64,000 nt of DNA from Nocardioides sp. URHA0032. Lineage in GTDB: Bacteria > Actinomycetota > Actinomycetes > Propionibacteriales > Nocardioidaceae. Both the position numbers and the translations under genes were made by a program. This document shows positions 51,403 to 60,655 of this stretch, in pieces. Every line of letters starts with the position of its first letter. The stretch's first letter is position 1. Under the pieces are notes generated by a model. That model had not been told where the DNA came from. It did not search any database and saw nothing but the letters and a program-made list of their open reading frames with translations. The DNA lies in contig NZ_KK211159.1 in assembly GCF_000620645.1 (NCBI RefSeq), positions 517,467 to 581,466 of the forward strand, read 5' to 3'.

Positions 51403-52569
51403 TCAGTTCGAGGGCTTCTCCGCACCGACGACCCACATCGCGAAGAACTGCGAGCCCCCGCCGTACGCGTGGCCGAGGGCGCGCCGGGCGCCGTCGACCT
51501 GGTGCTCGCCCGCCGCGCCGCGCACCTGCAGGGCCGCCTCGCCGAAGCGCAGCATGCCGGAGGCGCCGATCGGGTTGGACGAGAGGACACCGCCCGAGCA
51601 GTTCACCGGCAGTACGCCGTCCATGGCGGTCCCACCCGACTCGGTCAGCCGCCAGCCGCCGCCGTTCTCCTCGGCGAAGCCCAGCGACTCCAGCCACATC
51701 GGCTCGAACCACGAGAACGGCACGTAGATCTCGGCCGCGTCGATCTCCTCGAGCGGGTTGGTGATGCCGGCCTGCTTCCAGAGGGCCGCGGCCGCGTCGC
51801 GGGACGCCTGCGGGTTGACCTGGTCGCGCTCGGCCGCCGTGGTCGCCTCCGACCGCATCACGGTGCCGTGGATCCACGCCGGGTTGGGCGAGGCGGCCGC
51901 GACGTCCTCGGAGACGATCACCAGCGCGCAGGCGCCGTCGGACGACGGGCAGGTCTCGTCGTACCGGATCGGGTCCCAGAGCATCTGGGACGCGAGCACC
52001 GACTCGACGGTGGTGTCGGGGTTCTTCAGGTGGGCGTACGGGTTGCGCAGCGCGTTCTGCCGGTCCTTGGCCGCGACGATCGCGCCGACGTGCGTGGGGG
52101 CGTTGGACCGCCGGATGTAGGACCGCACGTGCGGGGCGAAGTAGCCGCCGGCGCCGGCGTGCACCGGCATGTTGAACGGCAGCGGCACCGACAGCGCCCA
52201 CATCGCGTTCGACTCCGACTGCTTCTCGTAGGCGACCGTCAGCACCTTGCGGTGCACGCCGGCCTGCACGAGCAACGAGGCCACGATCGCGGTGGAGCCG
52301 CCGACCGATCCGGCGGTGTGCACGCGCAGCAGCGGCTTCCCGGCGGCGCCGAGCGCCTCGGCGAGGAACAGCTCGGGCATCATCACGCCCTCGAACAGGT
52401 CGGGCGCCTTGCCGACGACGATGGCGTCGATCTCGTCGAGCGTCATCCCGGCGTCCTCGAGAGCCCGGTCGATCGCCTCGCGGCACAGGCCCGCCATCGA
52501 GACGTCCTCGCGCTTGGCTCGGTGGTGGGTCTGGCCGACACCGACCACGGCGGCGGGTTGCTTCGTCAT
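51403..52569 (-). CDS. ltp3: SCPx-type thiolase-like protein Ltp3
   Basis: 388 residues, position and size matching Rv3523 (394). It has the thiolase fold: EIDAIVVGKAPDLFEGVMM, LLRVHTAGSVGGSTAIVA and, at the C-terminus, PVNCSGGVLSSNPIGASGM. The normal nucleophile Cys (CxSG) is replaced by GSVGGS, as in the SCP2-thiolase-like lyases such as Ltp2, which cleave by retro-aldol chemistry and use Tyr instead. Ltp3 and Ltp4 are reported to be needed for C-24-branched sterol side-chain degradation in Rhodococcus. Co-operon with ltp4 and the DUF35 protein. Confidence 0.88.
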   Translation of the reverse strand: MTKQPAAVVGVGQTHHRAKREDVSMAGLCREAIDRALEDAGMTLDEIDAIVVGKAPDLFEGVMMPELFLAEALGAAGKPLLRVHTAGSVGGSTAIVASLLVQAGVHRKVLTVAYEKQSESNAMWALSVPLPFNMPVHAGAGGYFAPHVRSYIRRSNAPTHVGAIVAAKDRQNALRNPYAHLKNPDTTVESVLASQMLWDPIRYDETCPSSDGACALVIVSEDVAAASPNPAWIHGTVMRSEATTAAERDQVNPQASRDAAAALWKQAGITNPLEEIDAAEIYVPFSWFEPMWLESLGFAEENGGGWRLTESGGTAMDGVLPVNCSGGVLSSNPIGASGMLRFGEAALQVRGAAGEHQVDGARRALGHAYGGGSQFFAMWVVGAEKPSN

Positions 52570-53636
52570 CAGTTGCTTGCCCCTTCGGTAGTCGAGCCCA
52601 GGACGCAGACCAGGTTCTGTTGCAGGGCCGGGCCGGACGTCGCGTGCGCGACGGCCTTGGACACCTCGCCGGACCAGATCCGCTGGGCCGCCTCGCCGAT
52701 GCGGATGCCGCCGGCGGAGAACATCGGGTTGCTGGTGAGCGCGCCTCCCGAGGGGTTGATGCGGACGTCGTCGGCGAGCCCGAGCTCGTGCCGCAGGATG
52801 AGCTCCTGGTGGCTGAACGGAGCGTGCAGCTCGGCGAGCTCGACGCCGTCCAGGTCGACGGCGGCTGCCGCCCGGGCCGTGGACGGCGAGCGGGTCAGGT
52901 CGCGGGTGCCCATGCTCATCGGGTCGATGTAGTGGGAGACGCCGCCGATCCAGGCCGGCCGGTCGCGCACCTCGCGGGCCCGGTCGCCGGCGGCGAGCAC
53001 GATGGCGGCGGCGCCGTCGGTGACGGGGGAGCAGTCGTGCTTGCGCAGGGGGTCGGCGTACATCGGCCGCGCCAGGAGCTCCTCCACCGACGACCCGCCC
53101 TTGCGGACGGAGTACTCGTTCTTCTCCGCGTCGGTGAGCGAGCGGTTGGCCACCTCGGCCATCGCCCGCTCGTCCCAGAGACCCGCGTCGAGGCCGGCCC
53201 GCGCCTGCAGGCCGGCGAGCGACACGGTGTCGGGCCACAGCGGGGTCATCGTGTACGGCTCCAGCTGGAGGGCGAGGGTACGGCGGAGCACGCCCGCCGA
53301 GGCCTTGCCGAACGCGTAGACGAGCGCGGTGTCGACCTCGCCGGTCTGGATCTTCAGCCAGGCCTCGTACATCGCCCACGCGAGGTCCATCTCCACGTGC
53401 GACTCGTTGACCGGCGGGATCACGCCGATCGCGTCGACCGCCGACACGAACGAGAACGACCGTCCGGCCAGGTAGTCCGAGGAGCCCGAGCACCAGAAGC
53501 CCACGTCCCGCCGGGTCCAGCCCGTCTGCTCGTAGCACTCGGCGAACAGCGGGACGAGCAGCTCCACGCACGTGGGCGACCCGTCGAACTCCTCCATCTG
53601 TCGCTGGGCGAACCCGACGACTGCAACGTCTCTCAT
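52569..53636 (-). CDS. ltp4: SCPx-type thiolase-like protein Ltp4
   Basis: 355 residues. The thiolase-like N-terminal half (RDVAVVGFAQRQ, GFWCSGSSDYLAG, HVEMDLAWAMYEAWLKIQTG) has no nucleophile Cys. HDCSPVTDGAAAIVLAAGD and INPSGGALTSNPMFSAGGI are the C-terminal motifs. Like Ltp3 it is expected to act as a lyase or a structural partner with the DUF35 protein encoded next to it. The order matches Rv3522 and the stop overlaps the ltp3 ATG. Confidence 0.87.
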   Translation of the reverse strand: MRDVAVVGFAQRQMEEFDGSPTCVELLVPLFAECYEQTGWTRRDVGFWCSGSSDYLAGRSFSFVSAVDAIGVIPPVNESHVEMDLAWAMYEAWLKIQTGEVDTALVYAFGKASAGVLRRTLALQLEPYTMTPLWPDTVSLAGLQARAGLDAGLWDERAMAEVANRSLTDAEKNEYSVRKGGSSVEELLARPMYADPLRKHDCSPVTDGAAAIVLAAGDRAREVRDRPAWIGGVSHYIDPMSMGTRDLTRSPSTARAAAAVDLDGVELAELHAPFSHQELILRHELGLADDVRINPSGGALTSNPMFSAGGIRIGEAAQRIWSGEVSKAVAHATSGPALQQNLVCVLGSTTEGASN

Positions 53637-53646
53637 CTCGCGCCCC

Positions 53647-54612
53647 TCAGAGGTGGTGCCGGTAGGTGTCGTAGTCGGCGTCGGGATCGCCGGTGGGCTC
53701 GAAGTGGTCGATGTTCTCGAGCGAGTACGTCCACTCCTCCTCGGGCTTCCAGACCGCCTTGACCCGCATGCCCATCCGCACCTCGTCGGCCGGGACGCCG
53801 AGGATCAGGTGCAGGATCGCGATGTCGGCGCCGTCGAGCAGGACGTACGCCGAGACGTACGGCGGGGTGATCTTCTGGCCGAGGAACGGCACGTTGACGA
53901 TGCAGAACGTCGTGATCGTGCCGGTCTGCGAGACCTCGACCTCCTCGGCCGTGGGCGTGCCGTCCGCCGGACAGGCGCTGCGCGGCGGCACGTAGACCTT
54001 GCGGCACGTGGGGCAGCGCTGGCCGACGATGCGGCCCTCGTTCAGCCCGCGGTAGAACGCCGACTCCTCGGGGCTAGCGGCGTACTGGTAGTCGAGCGAG
54101 ACGGGCGTGATGACACCGGTGACCGGGTTCTCGCCCAGCCTGCCCTCGGGCGCGTCGACGGCGGTCGGTCCGTTGCCGGTGGCGGGTTCGAGGCCCGCGA
54201 TGTCGGTGATCGCGCCGACCCGCTCGTCGGCCCAGCGCACCTGCACCCGCATCCCCGTGGAGACCTGGTCGGGGGAGGACACGTCCAGTGCGTGGAGGAA
54301 GGGCGCGTCGGCGCCGTCCAGGGTCACCAGCACGAAGGCGAAGGGGCGGTCGAACGGCTGCCCCGCCACCGGCTCCGGCACCCAGGTCCACGAGGTGACG
54401 GTGCCGGTGGGGGCGACCTCGACGAAGTCGTCGATCGCGGCGTGCGTGACCGGGTCGAACTCCGGTGGCGGCACGACGACCTTGCCCTCGGAGGTGCGGC
54501 CGCCGACCAGCTTCGCGTCGCGGAGCCCGGTGAGGAAGCGCCCGAGGACCGGTCCGGTGGAGCGGGTGTAGTCGAACGCTACGGTGACCGGTGCTGACAG
54601 TGTTCGTGTCAT
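53647..54612 (-). CDS. Double-DUF35 (zinc ribbon/OB-fold) acyl-CoA-associated protein (Rv3521 type)
   Basis: 321 residues from ATG 54612. Two OB-fold domains are seen: residues ~45-145 (EVAPTGTVTSWTWVPEP) and ~190-300 (VEVSQTGTITTFCIVNVP). The second is preceded by a zinc ribbon, GQRCPTCRKVYVPPRSACPADG, with four Cys. A single DUF35 domain pairs with Ltp2 in mycobacterial ChsH2-Ltp2 lyase; here the double protein sits with Ltp3 and Ltp4. The first domain lacks the Cys residues. A KstR box begins 10 nt from its ATG. Confidence 0.85.
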   Translation of the reverse strand: MTRTLSAPVTVAFDYTRSTGPVLGRFLTGLRDAKLVGGRTSEGKVVVPPPEFDPVTHAAIDDFVEVAPTGTVTSWTWVPEPVAGQPFDRPFAFVLVTLDGADAPFLHALDVSSPDQVSTGMRVQVRWADERVGAITDIAGLEPATGNGPTAVDAPEGRLGENPVTGVITPVSLDYQYAASPEESAFYRGLNEGRIVGQRCPTCRKVYVPPRSACPADGTPTAEEVEVSQTGTITTFCIVNVPFLGQKITPPYVSAYVLLDGADIAILHLILGVPADEVRMGMRVKAVWKPEEEWTYSLENIDHFEPTGDPDADYDTYRHHL

Positions 54613-54622
54613 GGTCCGAAAG

Positions 54623-54636
54623 TAGAACACGTTCTA
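54623..54636. promoter_or_regulatory. KstR box between the DUF35 operon and the luciferase-like oxidoreductase
   Basis: tagaacacgttcta is a perfect consensus match. It lies exactly 10 nt from the minus-strand ATG (54612), where TACTTT leaves 6 nt to ATG, a leaderless promoter. On the plus side TACAAT (54635-54640) is a -10 with a ~40-nt leader to the ATG at 54686, which has ggaga before it. Confidence 0.9.
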
Positions 54637-54685
54637 CAATCGGGCAAGCACCGCGCCCATTCCCGGGCAGACGAACGGAGACCAC

Positions 54686-55729
54686 ATGAAGCTCGGACTG
54701 CAGCTCGGCTACTGGGGTGCGCAGCCCCCGCAGGGCGTCGCGGACCTCGTCGCCGCGGCCGAGGACGCCGGCTTCGACGCGATCTTCTCCGCCGAGGCGT
54801 GGGGGAGCGATGCGTTCACGCCGCTCGCCTGGTGGGGCCGCGAGACGTCCCGGATCAAGCTCGGTACGTCGATCGTGCAGATGTCGGGCCGCGCGCCGAC
54901 GTCGATCGCGATGCACGTGCTGACGCTCGACCACCTCTCGAACGGCCGCGTGATCCTCGGCATGGGCGTCAGCGGCCCGCAGGTGGTCGAGGGCTGGTAC
55001 GGCCAGCCGTTCGGCAAGCCGCTGGCCCGCACCCGCGAGGTCGTCGACATCATCCGCAAGGTGCTGGCCCGCGAGGGCGCCGTCACCAACGACGGCCCGC
55101 ACTACCCCCTCCCGTTCCGTGGCGATAACTCCGTGGGGCTCGGCAAGCCGCTCAAGCCGATCGTGCACCCGCTGCGGGCGGACGTGCCGATCTGGCTCGG
55201 CGCCGAGGGCCCGAAGAACGTCGCGCAGACCGCGGAGATCGCCGACGGCTGGATCCCGATCTTCTACACGCCGAGGTCCGCCGGCATGTACCAGCCGTGG
55301 CTCGACGAGGGCTTCGCGCGACCGGGCGCCCGCCGTACCCGCGCCGACTTCGAGATCGCCGCGACGTGCCACCTCCAGGTCGTCGACAGCGCGGAGGAGA
55401 AGGCCGCCGTCCTCGACGCGATGCGGCCGTTCGTCTCGCTCTACATGGGCGGCATGGGCGCCAAGGAGGCGAACTTCCACAACCAGGTCTTCGTGCGGAT
55501 GGGCTACGAGGACCTGGCCGCCGAGGTCCAGAAGCTCTACCTCGGCGGCGAGAAGGACCGCGCCACCGCGTTGATCCCCGACGAGCTCGTCGACGACATG
55601 CACATCATCGGCACCGCCTCGGAGGTGCGAGAGCGGGTCGCGCAGTGGGAGGAGACCGGCGTGACCACGCTGCTGCTCAGCTGCCGGTCGGCCGACGAGG
55701 TCCGGTCGGTCGCCGAGCTGCTCGCCTGA
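54686..55729 (+). CDS. F420-dependent luciferase-like oxidoreductase (Rv3520c type)
   Basis: 347 residues, the same length as Rv3520c. The TIM barrel begins MKLGLQLGYWGAQPPQGVADLV, with GFDAIFSAEAWGSDAFTPLAWWG and GTSIVQMSGRAPTSIAMHVLTL. The F420-binding region is DVPIWLGAEGPKNVAQTAEIADG. It should use F420 (or FMN) in a redox step of sterol side-chain catabolism; the actual step is not established. A KstR box controls it. Confidence 0.87.
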   Translation: MKLGLQLGYWGAQPPQGVADLVAAAEDAGFDAIFSAEAWGSDAFTPLAWWGRETSRIKLGTSIVQMSGRAPTSIAMHVLTLDHLSNGRVILGMGVSGPQVVEGWYGQPFGKPLARTREVVDIIRKVLAREGAVTNDGPHYPLPFRGDNSVGLGKPLKPIVHPLRADVPIWLGAEGPKNVAQTAEIADGWIPIFYTPRSAGMYQPWLDEGFARPGARRTRADFEIAATCHLQVVDSAEEKAAVLDAMRPFVSLYMGGMGAKEANFHNQVFVRMGYEDLAAEVQKLYLGGEKDRATALIPDELVDDMHIIGTASEVRERVAQWEETGVTTLLLSCRSADEVRSVAELLA

Positions 55730-55746
55730 GCCGGACGGTCCGGTGC

Positions 55747-56130
55747 TCAACTCCGGCGGGCGCGGCTCCACAGCCCGATCCACATCGCCTCGAAGGCTGC
55801 GTCGATCAGGTACGTCCAGCGGATCCGCCCCGCGGGGACGAACACGAGGTCGATGGCCAGGAGGGTCCCCGCCGTCCCGTAGCCGAGGGCGCGCGCGGTC
55901 GGCACCACACCCCCGCGCGCAGCGAGGACCTGGCTGAGTCCGTTCGTCACGAGCAGGCCCGAGACCGTGTACGCCAGCCACCGGTCCTCCTTGGGACCGA
56001 ACACCGCCTCGAAGCTGCGCATGCTCACCAGCGGCCAAGCGCCGCCGATGACGGTGGACACCCCCTGGGCGTGCGCAAGTGCGACCGGATCGGCCAGCCG
56101 GTCCAGGGCTCGTGTGGCAAGGCGCGTCAT
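55747..56130 (-). CDS. Small membrane protein of unknown function
   Basis: 127 residues from ATG 56130. MTRLATRALDRLADPVALAHAQGVST is followed by about three membrane segments (WLAYTVSGLLVTNGLSQVLA, ALGYGTAGTLLAIDLVFVP and IRWTYLIDAAFEAMWIGLW). The frame extends upstream, but its N-terminal part is not protein-like. No family is recognised. It is divergent from the phenolic-lipid-type cluster and convergent with the luciferase-like gene. Confidence 0.6.
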   Translation of the reverse strand: MTRLATRALDRLADPVALAHAQGVSTVIGGAWPLVSMRSFEAVFGPKEDRWLAYTVSGLLVTNGLSQVLAARGGVVPTARALGYGTAGTLLAIDLVFVPAGRIRWTYLIDAAFEAMWIGLWSRARRS

Positions 56131-56231
56131 GTGGGGGCGGTACCCGCTCCTCCGGTCGAACATCGCGGAGCTGGTCGGGCTCGGCGAGGTGGACCGGCCC
56201 CGGACCTGGACGCTCTCTGTACGTTGGGGTG

Positions 56232-57440
56232 ATGACCCCGCCGCATGGGGAGCAGATCGAGTCCTGGGACCTGGTGATCGTGGGTGCCGGCCCGGCCGGG
56301 GCTGCCACCGCGCTCGGTGCCCTCGCCCGTGCGCCCGGGCTGCGCGTCCTCCTGCTCGACCGCGCGGACTTCCCACGCGACAAGTGCTGCGGTGACGGGA
56401 TCGCACCCCACGTCCTGGACGTGCTCGCTTCGGTGGGTGTCCGGGACGCGACCGACGGCTGGACGCCCTTGCGCCGACTGGAGCTGTCCCGGGACCAGCA
56501 CCGGGTCACCGGCCGCCTGGCCCGGCCCGTGTGGGTGATACCCCGCGAGGTCTTCGACGCGCGGCTGGTCGAGCGTGCGGTCGCGGCGGGCGCGGTGCTG
56601 CGGCGGCATCGTGTTTCCGAGGTGCGGCGGGTCGATGGCGGCATCGTGCTGGACGACCGGATCGGGGCGCGGATCCTCGTCGGGGCCGACGGGGCGCACT
56701 CGGTCGTGCGGTCCTCGCTCAGCTCGTTGAGCAGGGGCTGTCGGGCGCTGGCGATCCGGGGCTACTCGCCCACGCCGGAGACCAGGCGCGGGCGCCAGAT
56801 CATCCGCTACGGGGATCGCCGCCAGCCGTCGTACGCCTGGGCGTTCGACCGAGGGGATGGACTGACGAACGTCGGGTACGGCGAGTTCGTGGACGAGCAC
56901 CGATCTCCCGACAGGGGAGGACCGACCCGGGCGATCCTGCTCGAGCAGCTCGACCGGCTGCTTCCCGGCAGTGTCGCCGACGGTGACGCCTGGCGCGCCC
57001 ACCACCTTCCGCTATCCGGCTGGCGCTGGAGGCAGCCCGACGGTCCGGTCCTGCTCGCCGGCGACGCGGCCGGGCTGATCAACCCGATGACCGGGGAAGG
57101 CATCTACTACGCCGTGGCGACGGGGGTGCTGGCCGGCCGTACCGCATCGCGGGCACTGGACGCCGGGAGCCCGTCGGCCGCGGGAGCCGCCCACCGCAGT
57201 GCCGTGCGCGGTCTCCTGGGCCGTCACCTCAAGCACACGTGGGTCGCTTCCCGGCTCACGAGGCTGCCGGTGGTGGTGGACGCAGGGATCAGGGCCGCCG
57301 GGCGCAGTCAGCACGTCTTCGACTCCCTCGTCGAGCTGGGGCTGGGCGATGGTCGCATCACTCCTCGCCTGACCGGCGGACTGGCGTCCGGACTGGTCAG
57401 CGGCCTCACCACCCGCCCGCCTCTGCCCCGGCGTCGATAG
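56232..57440 (+). CDS. FAD-dependent geranylgeranyl-reductase-like oxidoreductase
   Basis: 402 residues from ATG 56232. The N-terminal FAD motif is [20 protein letters not shown], then [23 protein letters not shown] is the characteristic ChlP/GGR loop with Cys-Gly-Asp. The second FAD motif is [22 protein letters not shown], identical in style to geranylgeranyl reductases that saturate isoprenoid double bonds. It starts the six-gene operon with a 11-nt gap to the PKS. In this context it could reduce a geranyl chain to dihydrogeranyl; that is inference. Confidence 0.8.
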   Translation: MTPPHGEQIESWDLVIVGAGPAGAATALGALARAPGLRVLLLDRADFPRDKCCGDGIAPHVLDVLASVGVRDATDGWTPLRRLELSRDQHRVTGRLARPVWVIPREVFDARLVERAVAAGAVLRRHRVSEVRRVDGGIVLDDRIGARILVGADGAHSVVRSSLSSLSRGCRALAIRGYSPTPETRRGRQIIRYGDRRQPSYAWAFDRGDGLTNVGYGEFVDEHRSPDRGGPTRAILLEQLDRLLPGSVADGDAWRAHHLPLSGWRWRQPDGPVLLAGDAAGLINPMTGEGIYYAVATGVLAGRTASRALDAGSPSAAGAAHRSAVRGLLGRHLKHTWVASRLTRLPVVVDAGIRAAGRSQHVFDSLVELGLGDGRITPRLTGGLASGLVSGLTTRPPLPRRR

Positions 57441-57451
57441 GGAGCCGGCAC

Positions 57452-58525
57452 ATGGAGATCCTGTCGGTCCGCGGGGTCCTCCCCGAGCACACCTACCCCC
57501 AGGAAGCGATCACCGACGCCTTCGCCGCGGTGATCGCCCGGGGCGGACTCGACGAGCGCCTGCTGCGCCGCTTCCATGCCAACGCCGGTGTCCGCCAGCG
57601 CAGTCTCGTCCTGCCCCTGGAGGCCTACGGCGAGCTCGACGGCTTCACCCAGGCCAACGACCTGTTCATCGCGAACGCCGTCGAGCTCGGCGCGCGTGCC
57701 GTCGTCGACGCCCTCAAGGCCGCGGACCTCACACCCACCGACGTCGACCTGATCGTGTCCGCGACGGTCACCGGCCTCGCCGTACCGTCCCTCGAGGCCA
57801 GGATCACCTCCTTGATCGGGCTGCGAGCCGACGTCAAGCGCGTTCCACTGGTCGGGCTGGGGTGTGTGGCGGGCGCGGCGGCCATCGCGCGGCTGCACGA
57901 CTACCTGCTCGGTCATCCCGACGAGGTCGCCGTGGCGGTGACGGTCGAGCTGTGCTCGCTGACCGTGCAGCGGGACGACATGTCGATGCCGAACCTGGTG
58001 GCGAGCGGGCTCTTCGGTGACGGGGCAGCGGCGGTCGTGGCCCAGGGCGGGACCGACCGGGGCGGAGCGGTGGAGGTGATCGGCACCAGGAGCCGGCTCT
58101 ACCCCGACTCCGAGCGCACCATGGGCTTCGACATCACCGGGACCGGGCTGCGGATCGTCCTCGACGCCCAGGTCCCCGCGGTGGTGAGCCACTACATCCG
58201 CGACGACGTCGACGGGTTCCTCACCGATCACGGGCTGGACCGAGCCGACATCGGGTGGTGGGTCTGCCATCCCGGCGGCCCCAAGGTGATCGAGGCGCTC
58301 CAGTCCGCTCTCGAGCTGTCCAGGGACTCCGTCCGGCTCACCTGGGACTCGCTCGCACGGGTCGGCAACCTGTCGTCGGCCTCCGTGCTGCACGTCCTCG
58401 AGGACACCCTCCGCGATCGACCTCCCCAGCCGGGCTCCTACGGCGTGGTGCTGGCCATGGGCCCGGGCTTCTGCTCCGAGCTGGTGCTGGTCCGCGCGAC
58501 GGGGCGTCGGGAGGCGGACTCGTGA
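57452..58525 (+). CDS. Type III polyketide synthase (alkylresorcinol-synthase-like)
   Basis: A 357-residue chalcone-synthase-fold enzyme with the triad Cys138 ([11 protein letters not shown]), His273 ([14 protein letters not shown]) and Asn306 ([10 protein letters not shown]). [20 protein letters not shown] and GDGAAAVV are the family core. It extends an acyl-CoA starter with malonyl-CoA and closes an aromatic ring. Type III PKS neighbours of this kind (SrsA of Streptomyces, AgqA of Actinoplanes) make alkylresorcinols or alkylquinones. Long-chain or steroid-derived acyl starters are conceivable. The stop overlaps the next GTG (GTGA). Confidence 0.9.
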   Translation: MEILSVRGVLPEHTYPQEAITDAFAAVIARGGLDERLLRRFHANAGVRQRSLVLPLEAYGELDGFTQANDLFIANAVELGARAVVDALKAADLTPTDVDLIVSATVTGLAVPSLEARITSLIGLRADVKRVPLVGLGCVAGAAAIARLHDYLLGHPDEVAVAVTVELCSLTVQRDDMSMPNLVASGLFGDGAAAVVAQGGTDRGGAVEVIGTRSRLYPDSERTMGFDITGTGLRIVLDAQVPAVVSHYIRDDVDGFLTDHGLDRADIGWWVCHPGGPKVIEALQSALELSRDSVRLTWDSLARVGNLSSASVLHVLEDTLRDRPPQPGSYGVVLAMGPGFCSELVLVRATGRREADS

Positions 58526-59058
58526 CCAGCCTGTGGGCGTTCACGGTCCTGGTCGGCCTGGTCGCCGTGGAGCGGCTGCTCGAGCTCGTCGTGTCGAAGC
58601 GCAACGCGACGTGGAGCTTTCGACATGGGGGCCGGGAGTCGGGGCAGGGTCACTACCCGTTCATGGTGATCCTGCACTCCGGGTTCCTGGTGGCGATGGT
58701 GGTCGAGGCATGGGTACGCCGTCCCGAGGTGGCACCGCTGCTGGCCTGGTCCATGCTCGCGGTGGTCGTCGCATCCCAGGCGCTGCGCTGGTGGTGCATC
58801 GCGACGCTGGGTCGACGCTGGAACACCCGGGTGATCGTCGTGCCGGGTCTGCCGCCCGTCACCTCGGGCCCCTACCGGTTCCTTCCGCACCCCAACTACG
58901 TCGCCGTGGTGGCGGAGGGCGTGGCGCTCCCGATGGTCCACGAGGCGTGGCTGACGGCCGCCGCGTTCACCCTGCTCAACGCCGCCTTGCTCACGGTCCG
59001 GATCCGGGTCGAGAACGCCGCACTCCGGACGCTGCCCGACGGGCTCGTCGATGCGTGA
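58522..59058 (+). CDS. Isoprenylcysteine-carboxyl-methyltransferase-family O-methyltransferase (SrsB/AgqB-like)
   Basis: A 178-residue membrane protein with 4-5 helices. [36 protein letters not shown] and [13 protein letters not shown] form the ICMT SAM-binding motif (RHPxY-E). In the Srs and Agq systems a homologous small methyltransferase methylates a phenolic hydroxyl of the polyketide. It starts in the PKS stop and ends 8 nt inside the hydroxylase gene. Confidence 0.85.
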   Translation: MTSLWAFTVLVGLVAVERLLELVVSKRNATWSFRHGGRESGQGHYPFMVILHSGFLVAMVVEAWVRRPEVAPLLAWSMLAVVVASQALRWWCIATLGRRWNTRVIVVPGLPPVTSGPYRFLPHPNYVAVVAEGVALPMVHEAWLTAAAFTLLNAALLTVRIRVENAALRTLPDGLVDA

Positions 59059-60073
59059 CCTGCTCGTTGCCGGCGGGGGACCGGTCGGCCTGGCGGTCGC
59101 CATGTACGCCGTCCGCGCCGGTCTCGACGTGGCGGTCGTCGAGCCCCGAGGCGGCGTCATCGACAAGGCGTGCGGGGAGGGACTGATGCCGGGCGCGGTG
59201 GCGGCGCTCACCGCCCTGGGCGTGCCTCTCCACGGCCACCCGATCACGGGCATCCGCTACGTCGGCGGGGCTCGTCAGGCCGAGGCGACCTTCCGTCACG
59301 GCCCCGGCAGGGGGGTACGACGTACGACGCTCCACCGTGCGATCTCCGCTGCCGCCCTGGCGGCCGGCGTCACGACCGAGCGACGCGCGGTGTGCCAGGT
59401 CGAGGACCGTGGCGACCACCTCCTGGTCGACGGCGAGCCCACCCGACACCTGGTCGCTGCGGACGGCCTCCACTCGCCCGTGCGCCGGATGCTCGGGCTC
59501 GATGCACCCGTGGCGGGGCGTCGCCGGTACGGGCAGCGCTGCCACGTGTCCGTGCCGCCCTGGACCTCCCTGGTGGAGGTCCACTGGGCGGGCTCGGGAG
59601 AGGCCTACGTGACCCCCGTCGGTGAGGACCGGGTCGGCATCGCCGTGCTGAGCCACGAACGACGAGGACTGGCCGACCTGATCGGGGACTTCCCGGCGCT
59701 GGCCGCGCGCCTGACGGGGCAGACGATCGAACAGGTGCGCGGGGCAGGCCCCCTGAGGCAGCGCGCCCGCCGCCCGGCAGCTGGACGGGTCCTGCTGGTC
59801 GGCGACGCGTCCGGCTACGTCGACGCCCTCACCGGGGAAGGGATCGCTCTCGGTCTCGCGCAGGCGCGTGCGGCCGTCCATGCGGTTCTCGTCGGACGGC
59901 CGCAGGCCTACGAGCTCGCCTGGCGCCGGCTCGGTTGGCGGCATGCCCTGCTCACCCAGGGACTGCTGATCGCGACCCGTCATCGCGCGATCCGGAGGAA
60001 TCTCGTACCGGCGGCGGCCCGGATGCCTGGGGTGTTCGGCGTGGCGGTCAACCAGCTCGCGAGGCCGGCATGA
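59051..60073 (+). CDS. FAD-dependent phenol hydroxylase / monooxygenase (SrsC/AgqC-like)
   Basis: A 340-residue group A flavoprotein. The N-terminal dinucleotide motif is LLVAGGGPVGLAVAMYAVRA, the conserved CGEGLMPGAVAAL follows, and GRVLLVGDASGYVDALTGEGIALG is the second FAD motif (GD). It also resembles geranylgeranyl reductases, but the position after an ICMT and the small size favour the hydroxylase role (hydroxylating the alkylresorcinol ring to a hydroquinone). It overlaps its neighbours by 8 and 4 nt. Confidence 0.78.
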   Translation: MRDLLVAGGGPVGLAVAMYAVRAGLDVAVVEPRGGVIDKACGEGLMPGAVAALTALGVPLHGHPITGIRYVGGARQAEATFRHGPGRGVRRTTLHRAISAAALAAGVTTERRAVCQVEDRGDHLLVDGEPTRHLVAADGLHSPVRRMLGLDAPVAGRRRYGQRCHVSVPPWTSLVEVHWAGSGEAYVTPVGEDRVGIAVLSHERRGLADLIGDFPALAARLTGQTIEQVRGAGPLRQRARRPAAGRVLLVGDASGYVDALTGEGIALGLAQARAAVHAVLVGRPQAYELAWRRLGWRHALLTQGLLIATRHRAIRRNLVPAAARMPGVFGVAVNQLARPA

Positions 60074-60654
60074 GCGCCGGGGACAGCGAGGAGCTGGTCG
60101 TCCTTCTCGACGAGCACGGCCGGGCGATCGGAAGCACCCCCAAAGCCGGAGCACACCACGCGGACACGCCGTTGCACCTGGCGTTCTCCTGCTATCTCTT
60201 CGACCCAGGCGGTCGACTGCTGATGACCCGACGCGCCCGCACCAAGCCCACCTGGCCGGGCGCCTGGAGCAACAGTGTCTGCGGGCATCCGGCACCGGGC
60301 GAGTCGATCGCCGACGCGGTACGACGCCGGGTGCGCGCCGAGGTCGGCGTCCGGACCGAGCGGGTGACGCTGATGCTCCCGGCCTTCCGCTACCGCGCCG
60401 TGATGCCCAACGGTGTCGTCGAGAACGAGATGTGCCCCGTCTTCATCTCCAGCACGACCGAGGCACCCGCCCCTGACCCCGCCGAGGTCGAGGACGCGAC
60501 CTGGGTGGACTGGGCGGACTTCCGCGCGGCGATCCTCGACGGCAGTCGCGCGATCAGCCCGTGGTGCCGCGATCAGGTCGCGCTGCTCCCGGAGGACCCG
60601 TTGCGGGCGCCCGGTCAGCCGGAATCCTTGCTGCCCCCCGCAGCCCGGGGCTGA
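60070..60654 (+). CDS. idi: Isopentenyl-diphosphate delta-isomerase, type I
   Basis: A 194-residue NUDIX-fold IDI. WSNSVCGHPAPGE carries the catalytic Cys and VVENEMCPVF the catalytic Glu; LAFSCYLFDPGGRLLMTRRA is the N-terminal fold and PEEDP-like loop. It converts IPP to DMAPP. A dedicated IDI between a hydroxylase and a prenyltransferase argues for a local demand for DMAPP-derived prenyl donors. The ATG overlaps the hydroxylase stop (ATGA). Confidence 0.93.
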   Translation: MSAGDSEELVVLLDEHGRAIGSTPKAGAHHADTPLHLAFSCYLFDPGGRLLMTRRARTKPTWPGAWSNSVCGHPAPGESIADAVRRRVRAEVGVRTERVTLMLPAFRYRAVMPNGVVENEMCPVFISSTTEAPAPDPAEVEDATWVDWADFRAAILDGSRAISPWCRDQVALLPEDPLRAPGQPESLLPPAARG

Positions 60655-60655
60655 C

